Positions 1 through 8,465 of a DNA stretch of 64,000 nucleotides are shown piece after piece. Where the stretch lies: the NCBI RefSeq assembly GCF_013113715.1, contig NZ_CP053344.1:3534001-3598000 (forward strand), read 5' to 3'. Position 1 is the first letter of the stretch. Each line of letters opens with the position of its first letter. Under the pieces are notes generated by a model. The model was not told where the DNA came from. It worked only from the letters and a program-made list of their open reading frames with translations, and ran no database searches. Position numbers and translations under genes: made by a program. The stretch comes from Herbiconiux sp. SALV-R1. Its GTDB lineage: Bacteria > Actinomycetota > Actinomycetes > Actinomycetales > Microbacteriaceae.

Positions 1-1953
1 ACGCCGGGCGAGTTCGAGTGGGGCGACTACGACCGCCTGATGGATCTCGCGCACGCGAACGGCCTCACGGTCGTCATCAGCACGATCGCCGAGATGCAGC
101 CGGCGTGGGTGCTGAGGCGGTATCCGGATGCGGCGATGGTCGACCACCTGGGGAGGGTCACGCCGTCGACGACCCGCGTCGAGGCGCAGGCCGGGGTGAC
201 GCCCGGTGGCTCGTTCGACGACCCGCGGGTGCTCGGGCACATGCGCGACTTCCTCGAGGAGGCGGCGCGGCACTTCGCGTCGCACCCCGCGCTGGTGGCG
301 TGGGACTGCTGGAACGAGAACCGCTGGGCGATGGAGGGCGACGGCTATCTCGACTACAGTCCCGCGAGCATCCGGGCGTTCCATGAGTGGCTGCGCTCGC
401 GATACGGCGACCTCGACGGGGTGGCGCGGGCATGGCGGCGGCGGTTCGGGTCGTGGGACGACGTGCAGCCCGGACGCAAGCCGGGGCTGCCCTACACCGA
501 TCTCGTCGCGTTTCAGCGCTTTCTCACGGAGCGGGCGGCGGTGCACCTGCGTTTTCGGCGTGACGCACTTCGGGGGGTCGACCCCGTGCATCCGATCTCG
601 GCGCACTGCGGCGAGCCCTCGGTGAACTCGGCGGGGAGCCTGTTCGAGCAGCCCCTGTCGCGGGGCAACGACTTCGCGCTGGCGGCGGAACTCGACGGCT
701 ACGGCACGTCGAGCTTTCCGCACCTGCAGGGCATGTCTCTTCTCGACCTCGGGGTGCGCATCGAGGCGACGCGCAGTGCGGCCGGCGATCGGCCGTTCTG
801 GCTGGCCGAGCTGCAGGGTGGCGGGGGGCGGCTCGGCCATCACGTGCTGCCGGCTGTTCGGGTCGACGAGCAGCAGCGGTGGCTGTGGAACGGGATCGGC
901 CGCGGCGCCAAGGGCACCATCATCTGGCAGTGGCGCGACGAGGTGCTCGGTCGGGAGTCGGGGGGTTTCGGGTTCGCCGGCGACGACGGGCACGCGAAGG
1001 CGCGAGCGGAGGCGATGGCACGCACGGCGTCGGTGCTCGCGTCGCACGAGGAGTTCTTCGACGAGTACCGACCGGAGGCGGCTCAGGTGGGAGTGCTGTT
1101 CCTCCCCGACACGTACTACCTCGAGTGGGCGCAAGACGGCACCTTCGGCGTGCAGGCGCGCGAGAGCCAGCTGGGGTGGATGCGCGTGTTCGAGGAGCTG
1201 CAGGTGCCGTACGAGGTGCTCGACCCCGATCATCTGGCGCGGCTCGACGACCTGAAGCTGCTCGTGTTGCCGTGGCCGCTCCACGTTCCCGCGCCTGCGC
1301 TCGCGGCGGTCGCTGCGTGGGTGGATCGGGGTGGGATGCTGCTGACCGAGGCGGATCTCGGGGCGTTCGACTCGGAGGCGTTCTATCGTCCGCCTGCTTC
1401 TCGCGACGGTCTCGCAGCACTCTCGCTGGGGCGGCGGGCTGTACCCGCCTCCGAAACGATCTCGGTGGAGCTCGACGGTGCTCGCTTCGAGCTGCCGGCC
1501 GCGAGCTGGGTCGAGCACTACGACGAGACGGGTGCGCGGGTGTTGGGAGTGGACGACGGCCACCCCGTCGCCGTGGAACGCACTCTCGGTTCGGGCTCGG
1601 TCATCTCGGTCGGCACCTTCCTCGGCCTCGCCCACAGCCTGCTCCCGTCCACCGCCGTGCTCGACTTCGCCAGCCTCCTGGTGAGCCGCTCCGGCGTCGC
1701 GGTCTCGGCGCGCGTGCGTGGCAGCGGGTCGGCCACCGACGGCACGACCGTGCAGTGGCGCCGTGGCACGAGCGGCGCCTGGTCGGTCCTCTTCGTCACC
1801 GGCGCCCCCTCCTCCGAACTCCACATCGACATCCCCGCCCTCGGCGACGTCACCACCCTCGAAGAACTCACGGACGGCCGCGCCACCCTCGTCCGCCACC
1901 GCCTCGTCATCGCCCTCTCCCCCACCGGCACCGCCGTCATCCGCTGGCGCTAG
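1..1953 (+). CDS. GH42-type beta-galactosidase, 5' end truncated by window
   Basis: Cytoplasmic-type glycoside hydrolase expected to remove terminal beta-galactosyl or related residues from oligosaccharides. The frame is open from base 1, so the real start lies outside the window; 650 residues are visible. Seen: a TIM-barrel start (GEFEWGDYDRLMDLAHANG), the GH42 acid/base region WNEN (E106 counted from base 1) and a candidate nucleophile in WLAELQGG (E270). From about residue 355 a GATase-like middle domain follows, as in GH42 trimers, then a short beta C-terminal domain. The last 180 bases are C-rich and G-poor on the sense strand. Family assignment is firm; the sugar specificity cannot be read from sequence. 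It opens a sugar-catabolic region. Confidence 0.85.
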   Translation, partial: TPGEFEWGDYDRLMDLAHANGLTVVISTIAEMQPAWVLRRYPDAAMVDHLGRVTPSTTRVEAQAGVTPGGSFDDPRVLGHMRDFLEEAARHFASHPALVAWDCWNENRWAMEGDGYLDYSPASIRAFHEWLRSRYGDLDGVARAWRRRFGSWDDVQPGRKPGLPYTDLVAFQRFLTERAAVHLRFRRDALRGVDPVHPISAHCGEPSVNSAGSLFEQPLSRGNDFALAAELDGYGTSSFPHLQGMSLLDLGVRIEATRSAAGDRPFWLAELQGGGGRLGHHVLPAVRVDEQQRWLWNGIGRGAKGTIIWQWRDEVLGRESGGFGFAGDDGHAKARAEAMARTASVLASHEEFFDEYRPEAAQVGVLFLPDTYYLEWAQDGTFGVQARESQLGWMRVFEELQVPYEVLDPDHLARLDDLKLLVLPWPLHVPAPALAAVAAWVDRGGMLLTEADLGAFDSEAFYRPPASRDGLAALSLGRRAVPASETISVELDGARFELPAASWVEHYDETGARVLGVDDGHPVAVERTLGSGSVISVGTFLGLAHSLLPSTAVLDFASLLVSRSGVAVSARVRGSGSATDGTTVQWRRGTSGAWSVLFVTGAPSSELHIDIPALGDVTTLEELTDGRATLVRHRLVIALSPTGTAVIRWR

Positions 1954-2016
1954 CCCCCTCACGCTGCGCGCGGACAGCATCACGGCAGTGTTGGTTGCCG
2001 ATGCGATGCTGTGCGC

Positions 2017-2625
2017 ATGAACGATGGCTACGCGGGCGCCCTGAGAAGCGCGTCGGGTGCGCCGTTGCACGCTTGGGTGGATGAGTCCGTTCACGTGGGG
2101 AATGAGTTGTATCTGCTGGCCGCGGCCGTAGCACCGCAGAACTCGAGGCTGCTGGAAACGTGTCGGCTGAGCCTGCAGGCCCTCGCTCGCGATCGACGCC
2201 GTCGACTGCACTGGAACAGCGAGGAAGAGCGCGACCGTCTCGCGATCGTGCAGGCCATCGCTGAGATGCCGCTCACCAGTATCGTCGTCACCGCGACCCG
2301 ACTCGATCCGCGGCGACAGGAAAGAGCGCGCCGAAAGCGCCTGGAGCGCTTGCTCCATCACCTGGCCGCGAAGGAGGTCGAACACGTCTGGCTCGAGTCT
2401 CGCGATGCGATCGGCAACCGTCGAGATCTCGCGATGGTCGCCAGCCTGCGAACGACTTTCGCCCTCGCCGAATCGGTTCGGGTAGATCACGCCCGGCCGC
2501 TCGACGAGCCACTTCTCTGGGTGCCCGACTCGGTGGCCGGAGCAGTGGTCGCCGCACACAACGGTCAACTCCTGTACCGAGACCCACTGGACGCCGTTCT
2601 CGAAGAGATCGTGTTCGAGCTCTAG
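2017..2625 (+). CDS. DUF3800-like hypothetical protein
   Basis: A 202-residue soluble protein. The N-terminal WVDES followed by a hydrophobic strand (YLLAAAVA) and an acidic/arginine-rich middle resembles DUF3800 proteins, an RNase-H-like fold family of unknown role often found near mobile or defence genes; this assignment is by pattern only. The ATG at 2017 is preferred over an in-frame GTG at 2011; neither has a convincing ribosome binding site. It ends just before a strong hairpin (2634-2669), so it seems to form its own short transcription unit after the GH42 gene. No catalytic claim can be made. Confidence 0.55.
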   Translation: MNDGYAGALRSASGAPLHAWVDESVHVGNELYLLAAAVAPQNSRLLETCRLSLQALARDRRRRLHWNSEEERDRLAIVQAIAEMPLTSIVVTATRLDPRRQERARRKRLERLLHHLAAKEVEHVWLESRDAIGNRRDLAMVASLRTTFALAESVRVDHARPLDEPLLWVPDSVAGAVVAAHNGQLLYRDPLDAVLEEIVFEL

Positions 2626-2633
2626 AAACGCGA

Positions 2634-2669
2634 AGACCGGGTCCCGTCATGCGGCGGGGATCCCGGTCT
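2634..2669 (+). terminator. Hairpin terminator after DUF3800-like gene
   Basis: AGACCGGG (2634-2641) pairs perfectly with CCCGGTCT (2662-2669), and the stem can extend through TCCC/GGGA with one bulge. It begins 9 bases after the stop codon at 2625. The stem is followed by TCACTTCC rather than a long T run, as is usual for GC-rich actinobacterial terminators. Confidence 0.6.
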
Positions 2670-2776
2670 CACTTCCTCGCACCCCTCGGGGGGAGGCTCG
2701 CCATCATTCTACAGACCCTTCAGGAGCCCATCAAGGTCGCGACCCCACGCCCATCAGTATGGGCGGCGCACGAGAA

Positions 2777-2792
2777 CCGCCGCTGACGGCGG
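2777..2792 (-). terminator. Possible hairpin terminator for the 2801-5242 gene
   Basis: CCGCCG (2777-2782), loop CTGA, CGGCGG (2787-2792): a 6-bp GC stem 8 bases beyond the minus-strand stop codon at 2801. Short and without a U tract, so only tentative. Confidence 0.3.
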
Positions 2793-2800
2793 CCGGCGCG

Positions 2801-5242
2801 CTAGGACCAGCTCACGACGAGGGAGCCGGTGACGTGGGGGAGGGTGAGGCGGCCGTCGGCCAGGTCGGGGGTGACGTCGTGGGGGGTGACGGGGTCGCCG
2901 ATGAGGTTGAGGGTGGCCTGGTCGTCGCGGAGGAGGGTGACGTGGGTGGCGGTGCGGGGGACGGTCACCGTGACGTGGGCGTCGGTGAAGCCGGTGGCCT
3001 TGAGGGTGCGGGTCATTGAATACGGGTAGGGAGGGAGTTCGCGGCAGGTGAGGGTGGCGGCGTCCTGTTGCTGTACGAAGATGCGGGCCTCGGCGTGGAG
3101 GGTCTTGCCGAAGGAGTATTCGGTGTGGCCGTCGGCGTACCAGGCCTCGAGGCCGGTGAAGACGGGGGCACCGAGGGGGAGACGGTAGCGGACCCGGGTG
3201 GTGGTGTCGGCGAGGTAGCCGTTCAGCCAGGTGGCATCGGTGTGGTGGTGCAGGGACTGCACGGCAACGCGTGAGGTGATGTCGCGCCGGGTGAAGCGGC
3301 AGGACAGTCCGAGCTCGCCGAGCACCCGGCCGAGCACGGCGCCCGCCTCCTCGAACTCGCGCGGGTCGAGGGGGCGGGAGTGGCGGAAGCCGTGGTCATC
3401 CATGGGGGCGCGGTCGAAGGTCGAGGAGCCTCGCACCCACGCCCACGATCCCCGCCGGGTGGCGTACGCCCGCACCTCGGAACCCGAGCGCACCGATGCC
3501 AGCACCGTCGCATCCGGTGTCGCCGTCTCGCGTACGGGGCCGCCCGACAGGGTCGACGAGTGGCGGAGAACACGACCGAGAGGGTGAGGCCCTGACACGA
3601 CCGCATCGGAGTCGAGTGTGGTCTCGAGAGAGAGGTCACCCTCGAGACCGTCGCCCAGAGTCACCCCGAGCAGGCTGCGACCCCGCTCATCCGCCCGGTC
3701 GGCCGCGCCGTAGGCCAGCACCCGAGCACCCCGCCCGCTCGCCAGTGTCTCGAGCAGCGAGAGCACCCGCCCGCGCAGCGCCCGCGTCGGCACCACGAGA
3801 ATCCGCCCGTCGAGCGAGCCCGCCGCGACGGCCGCCGCGAGCGAGCGCGTCGACACCACCGTGTTCACCGGGGCACCGGCATTGATGGCGGCCGTGAGGT
3901 ACCAGTCCTCGAAGTACGGGTGCCGCACCGACGACGGGTCGGCCACCGCATCGTCGGCGTACTCGTCGAAGGGGTAGACCCACACGACCGGGCCCGCCGC
4001 ATCGGGCGCCGACTCGAGCGCACGCAGCACGTGGCCGCTCACCTCGCGGCCGGCACGCGCATCCAGGCCCCCTCCTTCGGTGTCGATCGAGAGGAACTGC
4101 ACATCGGATGCGGTGCGCACGACCCCGCGCGAGTCCAGTCGCGAGACGTTGAGCGGGAGGTAGATGTCGAAGGGTTCGCGGTTGTAGAAATCCCACCAGG
4201 GGTTCTGCCAGAACCACGGGTCGTTCACGTAGAAGCGGAAGAGGAACCCGTCTGACGGCACCTCGGCGATGCGCGAGAGGTAGCCCGACAGCTCGATACC
4301 GAAGTCCTCGTTGAGCGGGCCCCAGGGCGAGTTCGGCGGCGGGTTACGAAAGCGGCCGGCCGCGTAGATCTCGCGGGTGGGCACGGCGTCGCCGCCCAGG
4401 TCGATGCCGGTCGAGAAGTTCGTGCCCCGCACCTCGACCGGGAAGGGGCACTCACGTAAGAAGGCGCGCCAGAACCCTTGCAGCGTCGCCGAGACCTCGG
4501 GCACGCGGTCGCTGAGGAACTCGTCGCCGTTGTAGGTCTCGCCGAGCGGGGTCCACGAGTAGGCGCTGAAGCCGAAGCCGTTCGAGAGCCAGAGGTAGTC
4601 GAAGCCCATCTCCGCGAGGTACGACGCGGCCTGCCGGCCGAGGAACTCGCCGAACGACGTACCCTCCGGCACACCGTCGGGGTACCCCGCGAACGCCCGC
4701 TCGTCGGCGTGCAGCACCGAGTTGGCGCGGATCATCTTGATCAGCTTGCCGAGGCGCTCCTCGTCGTCTCCGGCGACGATCTCCGGATGCTCCTCGAACT
4801 TGAAACGCGAGGTCGCGAACTCGGGCCCCGGGTCGAACGTCGCGCCCACCGTCACGGGGACCCCGAGCATCCGCTCGCCCACTCGGCGGATCGTCGCCAC
4901 CAGGCGATGGATGTCGCGGTAGCGGAGCGGATGCACGTCGGGCCGGAAGGGCTGGGCGGTGTTGTCCGGAGTGACGGCGTGCGGGTAGGCGCCGTACTCG
5001 GTGTTGGAGAAGCCCACCGAGCTCGCCCAGGTGACCTCGCGGTCGAGGTCGAGGTTCCATTCCAGGATCTCGCTGCCGTCGGAGATCCAGAGCAGGACGG
5101 CCGCCGACTCGGCCGCAGCGAGGAGGTCGCGCCACTGGTCGAACATGGTGGCGGCCGTGGACTCGAGATCGCCCTCCGACCAGGATGGGAACGGCTTCAG
5201 CGATGTTTCCAACCCGACTCGCGTGAGGCTGCGGTGACTCAT
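2801..5242 (-). CDS. Unrecognised large protein, possible TIM-barrel glycosidase
   Basis: 813 residues, no signal peptide or membrane segment. I do not recognise the family. The first two thirds alternate hydrophobic strands and helices with many aromatic and acidic residues (for example LLWISDGSEILEWN, DYLWLSNGFGF, DPWFWQNPWWDFYN), which looks like a carbohydrate-active TIM barrel; the last third has beta-sandwich-like alternation. Candidate catalytic acids are D/E in SDGSEI and IDTEGGG but nothing proves this. The ATG at 5242 is chosen because GGGAG lies six bases upstream; a TTG at 5254 is in frame but lacks support. It is divergent from the acid-sugar operon starting at 5371, with a palindrome between, so shared regulation is likely. 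Confidence 0.6.
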   Translation of the reverse strand: MSHRSLTRVGLETSLKPFPSWSEGDLESTAATMFDQWRDLLAAAESAAVLLWISDGSEILEWNLDLDREVTWASSVGFSNTEYGAYPHAVTPDNTAQPFRPDVHPLRYRDIHRLVATIRRVGERMLGVPVTVGATFDPGPEFATSRFKFEEHPEIVAGDDEERLGKLIKMIRANSVLHADERAFAGYPDGVPEGTSFGEFLGRQAASYLAEMGFDYLWLSNGFGFSAYSWTPLGETYNGDEFLSDRVPEVSATLQGFWRAFLRECPFPVEVRGTNFSTGIDLGGDAVPTREIYAAGRFRNPPPNSPWGPLNEDFGIELSGYLSRIAEVPSDGFLFRFYVNDPWFWQNPWWDFYNREPFDIYLPLNVSRLDSRGVVRTASDVQFLSIDTEGGGLDARAGREVSGHVLRALESAPDAAGPVVWVYPFDEYADDAVADPSSVRHPYFEDWYLTAAINAGAPVNTVVSTRSLAAAVAAGSLDGRILVVPTRALRGRVLSLLETLASGRGARVLAYGAADRADERGRSLLGVTLGDGLEGDLSLETTLDSDAVVSGPHPLGRVLRHSSTLSGGPVRETATPDATVLASVRSGSEVRAYATRRGSWAWVRGSSTFDRAPMDDHGFRHSRPLDPREFEEAGAVLGRVLGELGLSCRFTRRDITSRVAVQSLHHHTDATWLNGYLADTTTRVRYRLPLGAPVFTGLEAWYADGHTEYSFGKTLHAEARIFVQQQDAATLTCRELPPYPYSMTRTLKATGFTDAHVTVTVPRTATHVTLLRDDQATLNLIGDPVTPHDVTPDLADGRLTLPHVTGSLVVSWS

Positions 5243-5268
5243 TCGATCTCCCAATCTGCGGTGATCAG

Positions 5269-5282
5269 TCCACGATAGTGGA
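5269..5282. promoter_or_regulatory. Palindrome in divergent promoter region
   Basis: TCCAC-GATA-GTGGA is a perfect 5-bp-arm inverted repeat in the 128-base gap between the divergent genes at 5242 (-) and 5371 (+). A possible plus-strand promoter, TTGAAC (5298-5303) with an 18-base spacer to TAGCAT (5322-5327), lies just downstream. It is a plausible operator; no regulator gene is adjacent. Confidence 0.35.
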
Positions 5283-5370
5283 TTACAGTCCGGCCTGTTG
5301 AACTTTACGGCTACCTTGAGCTAGCATCGCTGAGCAGCCACTCCACGAAGAAGTCGGAACCGAGGAACCA

Positions 5371-6465
5371 GTGCAGATCCGCAACGTCACGGTGATCGTG
5401 ACGCCGTTCTCGACCGGCACCTGGCTCGACGAGAGCCGCGTGTCGACGCCGCTCTCGCGGTACCCGGAGTTCGCCGAGCGCCGCAGCAGCTGGCGCGGCC
5501 CGGGGAGCGATCTGGTGTGGGTGCTGATCGAGACCGCCGACCCCGACGTCTTCGGGGTCGGGCAGAGCCGGGGCGGGGTGGTGACCGCCGCGTTGATCGA
5601 GGGGCACTTCCGCGGGATGCTCCTCGGGCGCGACCCACTCGACCTCGAGACGCGGGTCGACCAGCTGCGCCTGGCTGCGCTCCCGTACGCCGCCGGTGGC
5701 GTCGCATCGATGGCGCTCTCCGCGTGTGAGCTGGCGCTGTGGGATGTGGCTGCGCGAGCATCCGCTGTGTCGCTGGCGCAGCTGCTCGGCGGGAGTGACA
5801 GCGCCTTGCCCTACTACCTCACCTGCCCCGAGCCGCGATTGCTCGACGAGGTCGACGCCGAGCTGATCGCGGCGAGCGCGACCGTGAAGGTGCCGATGGC
5901 GTACGGGCCGGCTGACGGGGCTGCCGGTCTGCGAGCCAACCTGGCCCGACTCGACGAGACCCGCACTCGCGTGACGGAAAGCGTCCCGCTGTCGGTCGAC
6001 TGCTTCATGTCGTGGAACGTCGACTACGCGACCGCTTTCCTCCGTGACGCGAGCGATCACGGGCTCGGGTGGATCGAGGAACCGCTGCTGCCCGACGACC
6101 TCGCGGGGTACGCGGAGCTTCGGCGGAGCCAGCCCGTGGCGGTGGCAGGTGGGGAGCACCTGTTCGGGCTGGCCGAGGCGGGGCGGTTCCTGCAGGCGGA
6201 GTGCGCCGACGTCATGCAGGTCGACGTCACGTGGTGCGGCGGCATCGGCACGGCACGGGCCGTGGCAGAGCTGGCCGGCGCGCGCGGCGTGACCTTCGCG
6301 CCGCACGGTGCCGCGATGCATCCGTGGGCGGTGGCGCTGCTGTCGGCGCTCGAGGGTGACATTCTCACCGAGGTGCTGATCGGCCTCGGCGGGGCACCCG
6401 AGCCACCCCGCGCGTCGTCGGGCCCCGGGGTCGGAATCGAGCCGGGGTCGGTGGGGCTGCGGTGA
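5371..6465 (+). CDS. Enolase-superfamily acid-sugar dehydratase (RhmD-like)
   Basis: 364 residues. Mandelate racemase/muconate lactonizing enzymes abstract the proton alpha to a carboxylate and, in the acid-sugar dehydratases, expel water to give a 2-keto-3-deoxy acid. Closest by memory to L-rhamnonate dehydratase: the stretch VKVPMAYGP, then VDCFMS, WIEEPL, GGEH, WCGGI and PHGAA follows its layout. Predicted Mg2+ ligands are D210, E236 and E262; the acid/base His is H312 and the lysine region is K173. The GTG start has GAGGAA upstream. It heads an operon and overlaps the next gene by 4 bp (GTGA). Substrate is uncertain: L-rhamnonate or another six- or five-carbon sugar acid. Confidence 0.75.
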   Translation: MQIRNVTVIVTPFSTGTWLDESRVSTPLSRYPEFAERRSSWRGPGSDLVWVLIETADPDVFGVGQSRGGVVTAALIEGHFRGMLLGRDPLDLETRVDQLRLAALPYAAGGVASMALSACELALWDVAARASAVSLAQLLGGSDSALPYYLTCPEPRLLDEVDAELIAASATVKVPMAYGPADGAAGLRANLARLDETRTRVTESVPLSVDCFMSWNVDYATAFLRDASDHGLGWIEEPLLPDDLAGYAELRRSQPVAVAGGEHLFGLAEAGRFLQAECADVMQVDVTWCGGIGTARAVAELAGARGVTFAPHGAAMHPWAVALLSALEGDILTEVLIGLGGAPEPPRASSGPGVGIEPGSVGLR

Positions 6466-7304
6466 TCGTCGACGCGCACTGCCACCTGTGGCGACGGTGG
6501 CCGTATCCGGCGGCTGCGGCGACGCCACCCGCCGCCGGGACGACACCGGAGGCGCTGCTCGATGAGCTCGCGGCGAACGGGGTGAGCCGGGCGGTCGTGG
6601 TCGCGGCCGCGATCGGTGGGGAGGATGCGCGCACCGCCAACCCCCTCAACAACGATGACGTCGCTCGGGCGGGGCGCGAGCATCCTGAGGCGTTGCGGAT
6701 GTTCGCCGACGTCGATTCGCGGTGGTCGTCGAGCTACCACCGGCCGGGAGCGGCGGCCCGACTCGCTGAGGAGATCGGGCGCACGGGGGCGGGGGGCTTC
6801 ACGCATTACCTCGGCGATGACGATGACGGGTGGTTCGACACCGCCGCGGCCGCCGAGTTCTTCGCCGCGGCGGAGAGCCTCGGGCTGGTCGCGAGCGTGC
6901 ACGCACCGCCCGCCTGGCACGCGGCGATCGGCGGGATGGCGGAGCGGCATCCCGACCTCCCGATACTGCTGCACCACCAGGGGCTGGCGAGCACGGACGG
7001 CGAGGTGGAGGCGCTGATCGTGCTGGCCGCGCATCCGTCGATCGCGGTGAAGGTGTCGGGGTTCCGCTACGTCTCGAAGGCGGCCGCACCCTACGCCGAC
7101 GTGAAGCCCCGGCTCGAGCGCCTGGCTCGAGCATTCGGTGCCGAGCGGCTGGCGTGGGGCTCGGACTGGCCCGTCTCGACCCGGCACCACTCGTATGCCG
7201 ACGCACTCGCCTTCGCCGCCGACGCGCTCGCCTTCCTGGATGCGTCGGAGCTCGACTGGGTGTTCGGCGGCACGATCCTCGCCCTCTACCCTTGGGGCAG
7301 CTGA
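6462..7304 (+). CDS. Amidohydrolase-2 family hydrolase, likely sugar lactonase
   Basis: 280 residues. TIM-barrel metal-dependent hydrolase of the amidohydrolase-2 type, which includes L-fucono- and L-rhamnono-lactonases as well as decarboxylases. Seen: N-terminal HxH (VDAHCHLW, H6 and H8), histidines in VHAPP and LLHHQG, KVSGF, and the late aspartate in WGSDWPVS. Length matches the family (about 270-300). It overlaps both neighbours by a few bases, so it is co-translated with the acid-sugar dehydratase; a lactonase step just before the dehydratase would fit. This role is inferred from context, not from a diagnostic residue. Confidence 0.7.
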   Translation: MIVDAHCHLWRRWPYPAAAATPPAAGTTPEALLDELAANGVSRAVVVAAAIGGEDARTANPLNNDDVARAGREHPEALRMFADVDSRWSSSYHRPGAAARLAEEIGRTGAGGFTHYLGDDDDGWFDTAAAAEFFAAAESLGLVASVHAPPAWHAAIGGMAERHPDLPILLHHQGLASTDGEVEALIVLAAHPSIAVKVSGFRYVSKAAAPYADVKPRLERLARAFGAERLAWGSDWPVSTRHHSYADALAFAADALAFLDASELDWVFGGTILALYPWGS

Positions 7305-8458
7305 TGCGACAGTTCGAGTTGTCGCGCGACGAGATCCGCGCCTCGGTGCGCGGCACCGAGTTCGTCGACGAGACCGAGCACGGGCTGGCCCCCATCCGTC
7401 TTCCGCACAGCATCCGGAACCGGGGCGGTGACGCGTCGATCGAGCGCATGGCGGCGCAGACGGCCGGAGTGCGGCTCGAGGTGTCGACCGCCGCGAGCGT
7501 GATCGAGGTGGAGGCGCTGCTCACGCGGAGCTTTCCGGCCGACGTCGGCGACGACACACGGCCCGCCGTGCTGGCCGCGGTGATCGACGGGGTCGAGGTC
7601 GGTCGGAAGTCGTTCGTGAACGGGCCGATTCTGCGCCAGCTGCGCACCGGAGGTCTGGAGCGGGTCGACGGGACGGTGTCGGTCGCCGCGCTCGATCTCG
7701 GCGGGCCGACTGCCGAGCCGCGGGTGGTGGAGGTCTGGTTGCCACAGGTGAGCGCCACGGAGATCCGCTCCGTGCGCGCCGACGCTCCACTGCACCCAGC
7801 CCCGTCGCGGGCGCGACCGCGCTGGACGCACTACGGCAGCTCGATCAGCCACTCCGCCGAGGCCGACGGCCCCACCCGCACCTGGACCGCGCTCGCCGCC
7901 CTCGCACTCGACTGGGACCTCACGAACCTCGGCTTCGGCGGCCAGGCGATGATCGATCCCTTCGTGGCCCGGGTCATCCGCGATCGGCCGAGCGAGCTGA
8001 TCACGCTGAAGATCGGCACGAACCCCCTCAACGCCGACGCGTTGCGGATGCGCACCTTCAGCCCCGCGGTGCACGGGTTCCTCGACACCATCCGGGAGGG
8101 GCAGCCCGAGACGCCGCTGGTCGTCATCTCCCCCGTCTCCCTTCCGATGCACGAGACCACGCCCGGCCCCACCGTGGTCGGGCCCGACGGTCACCTCGCC
8201 GGAACCCCCGCCGGCGACCGCCCCGGCGTGCTCACGCTGTCGTGGGTGCGGCCGGAGCTCGAGCGCATCGTCGACGAGCGCGCCGACCCTGCCCTGCACT
8301 ACCTCGACGGTCGGCGCATGCTGGGCCCCGCCGACGCCCATCACCTGCACGACAGGCTCCACCCCGATGCCGCGGGGTACGCCCTCATGGGCCGGCGCTT
8401 CGTCGAGCTGGCGCGCAGCGCGCCTTGGGCGCCCCGAACCACGACCATCGGAGAGTGA
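7304..8458 (+). CDS. SGNH/GDSL-family esterase
   Basis: 384 residues, no signal peptide. An N-terminal beta-rich region of about 165 residues precedes an SGNH hydrolase domain, the arrangement of some carbohydrate esterases. Blocks seen: YGSSISHS (block I, nucleophile S179), GFGG (block II glycine), IGTNPLN (block III asparagine) and DRLHPD (block V, D350 and H353). Expected to remove acyl groups, for example acetyl groups, from a sugar or sugar acid. Its ATG shares one base with the upstream stop (TGATG). The exact ester is unknown. Confidence 0.75.
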   Translation: MRQFELSRDEIRASVRGTEFVDETEHGLAPIRLPHSIRNRGGDASIERMAAQTAGVRLEVSTAASVIEVEALLTRSFPADVGDDTRPAVLAAVIDGVEVGRKSFVNGPILRQLRTGGLERVDGTVSVAALDLGGPTAEPRVVEVWLPQVSATEIRSVRADAPLHPAPSRARPRWTHYGSSISHSAEADGPTRTWTALAALALDWDLTNLGFGGQAMIDPFVARVIRDRPSELITLKIGTNPLNADALRMRTFSPAVHGFLDTIREGQPETPLVVISPVSLPMHETTPGPTVVGPDGHLAGTPAGDRPGVLTLSWVRPELERIVDERADPALHYLDGRRMLGPADAHHLHDRLHPDAAGYALMGRRFVELARSAPWAPRTTTIGE

Positions 8459-8465
8459 CCCCACC

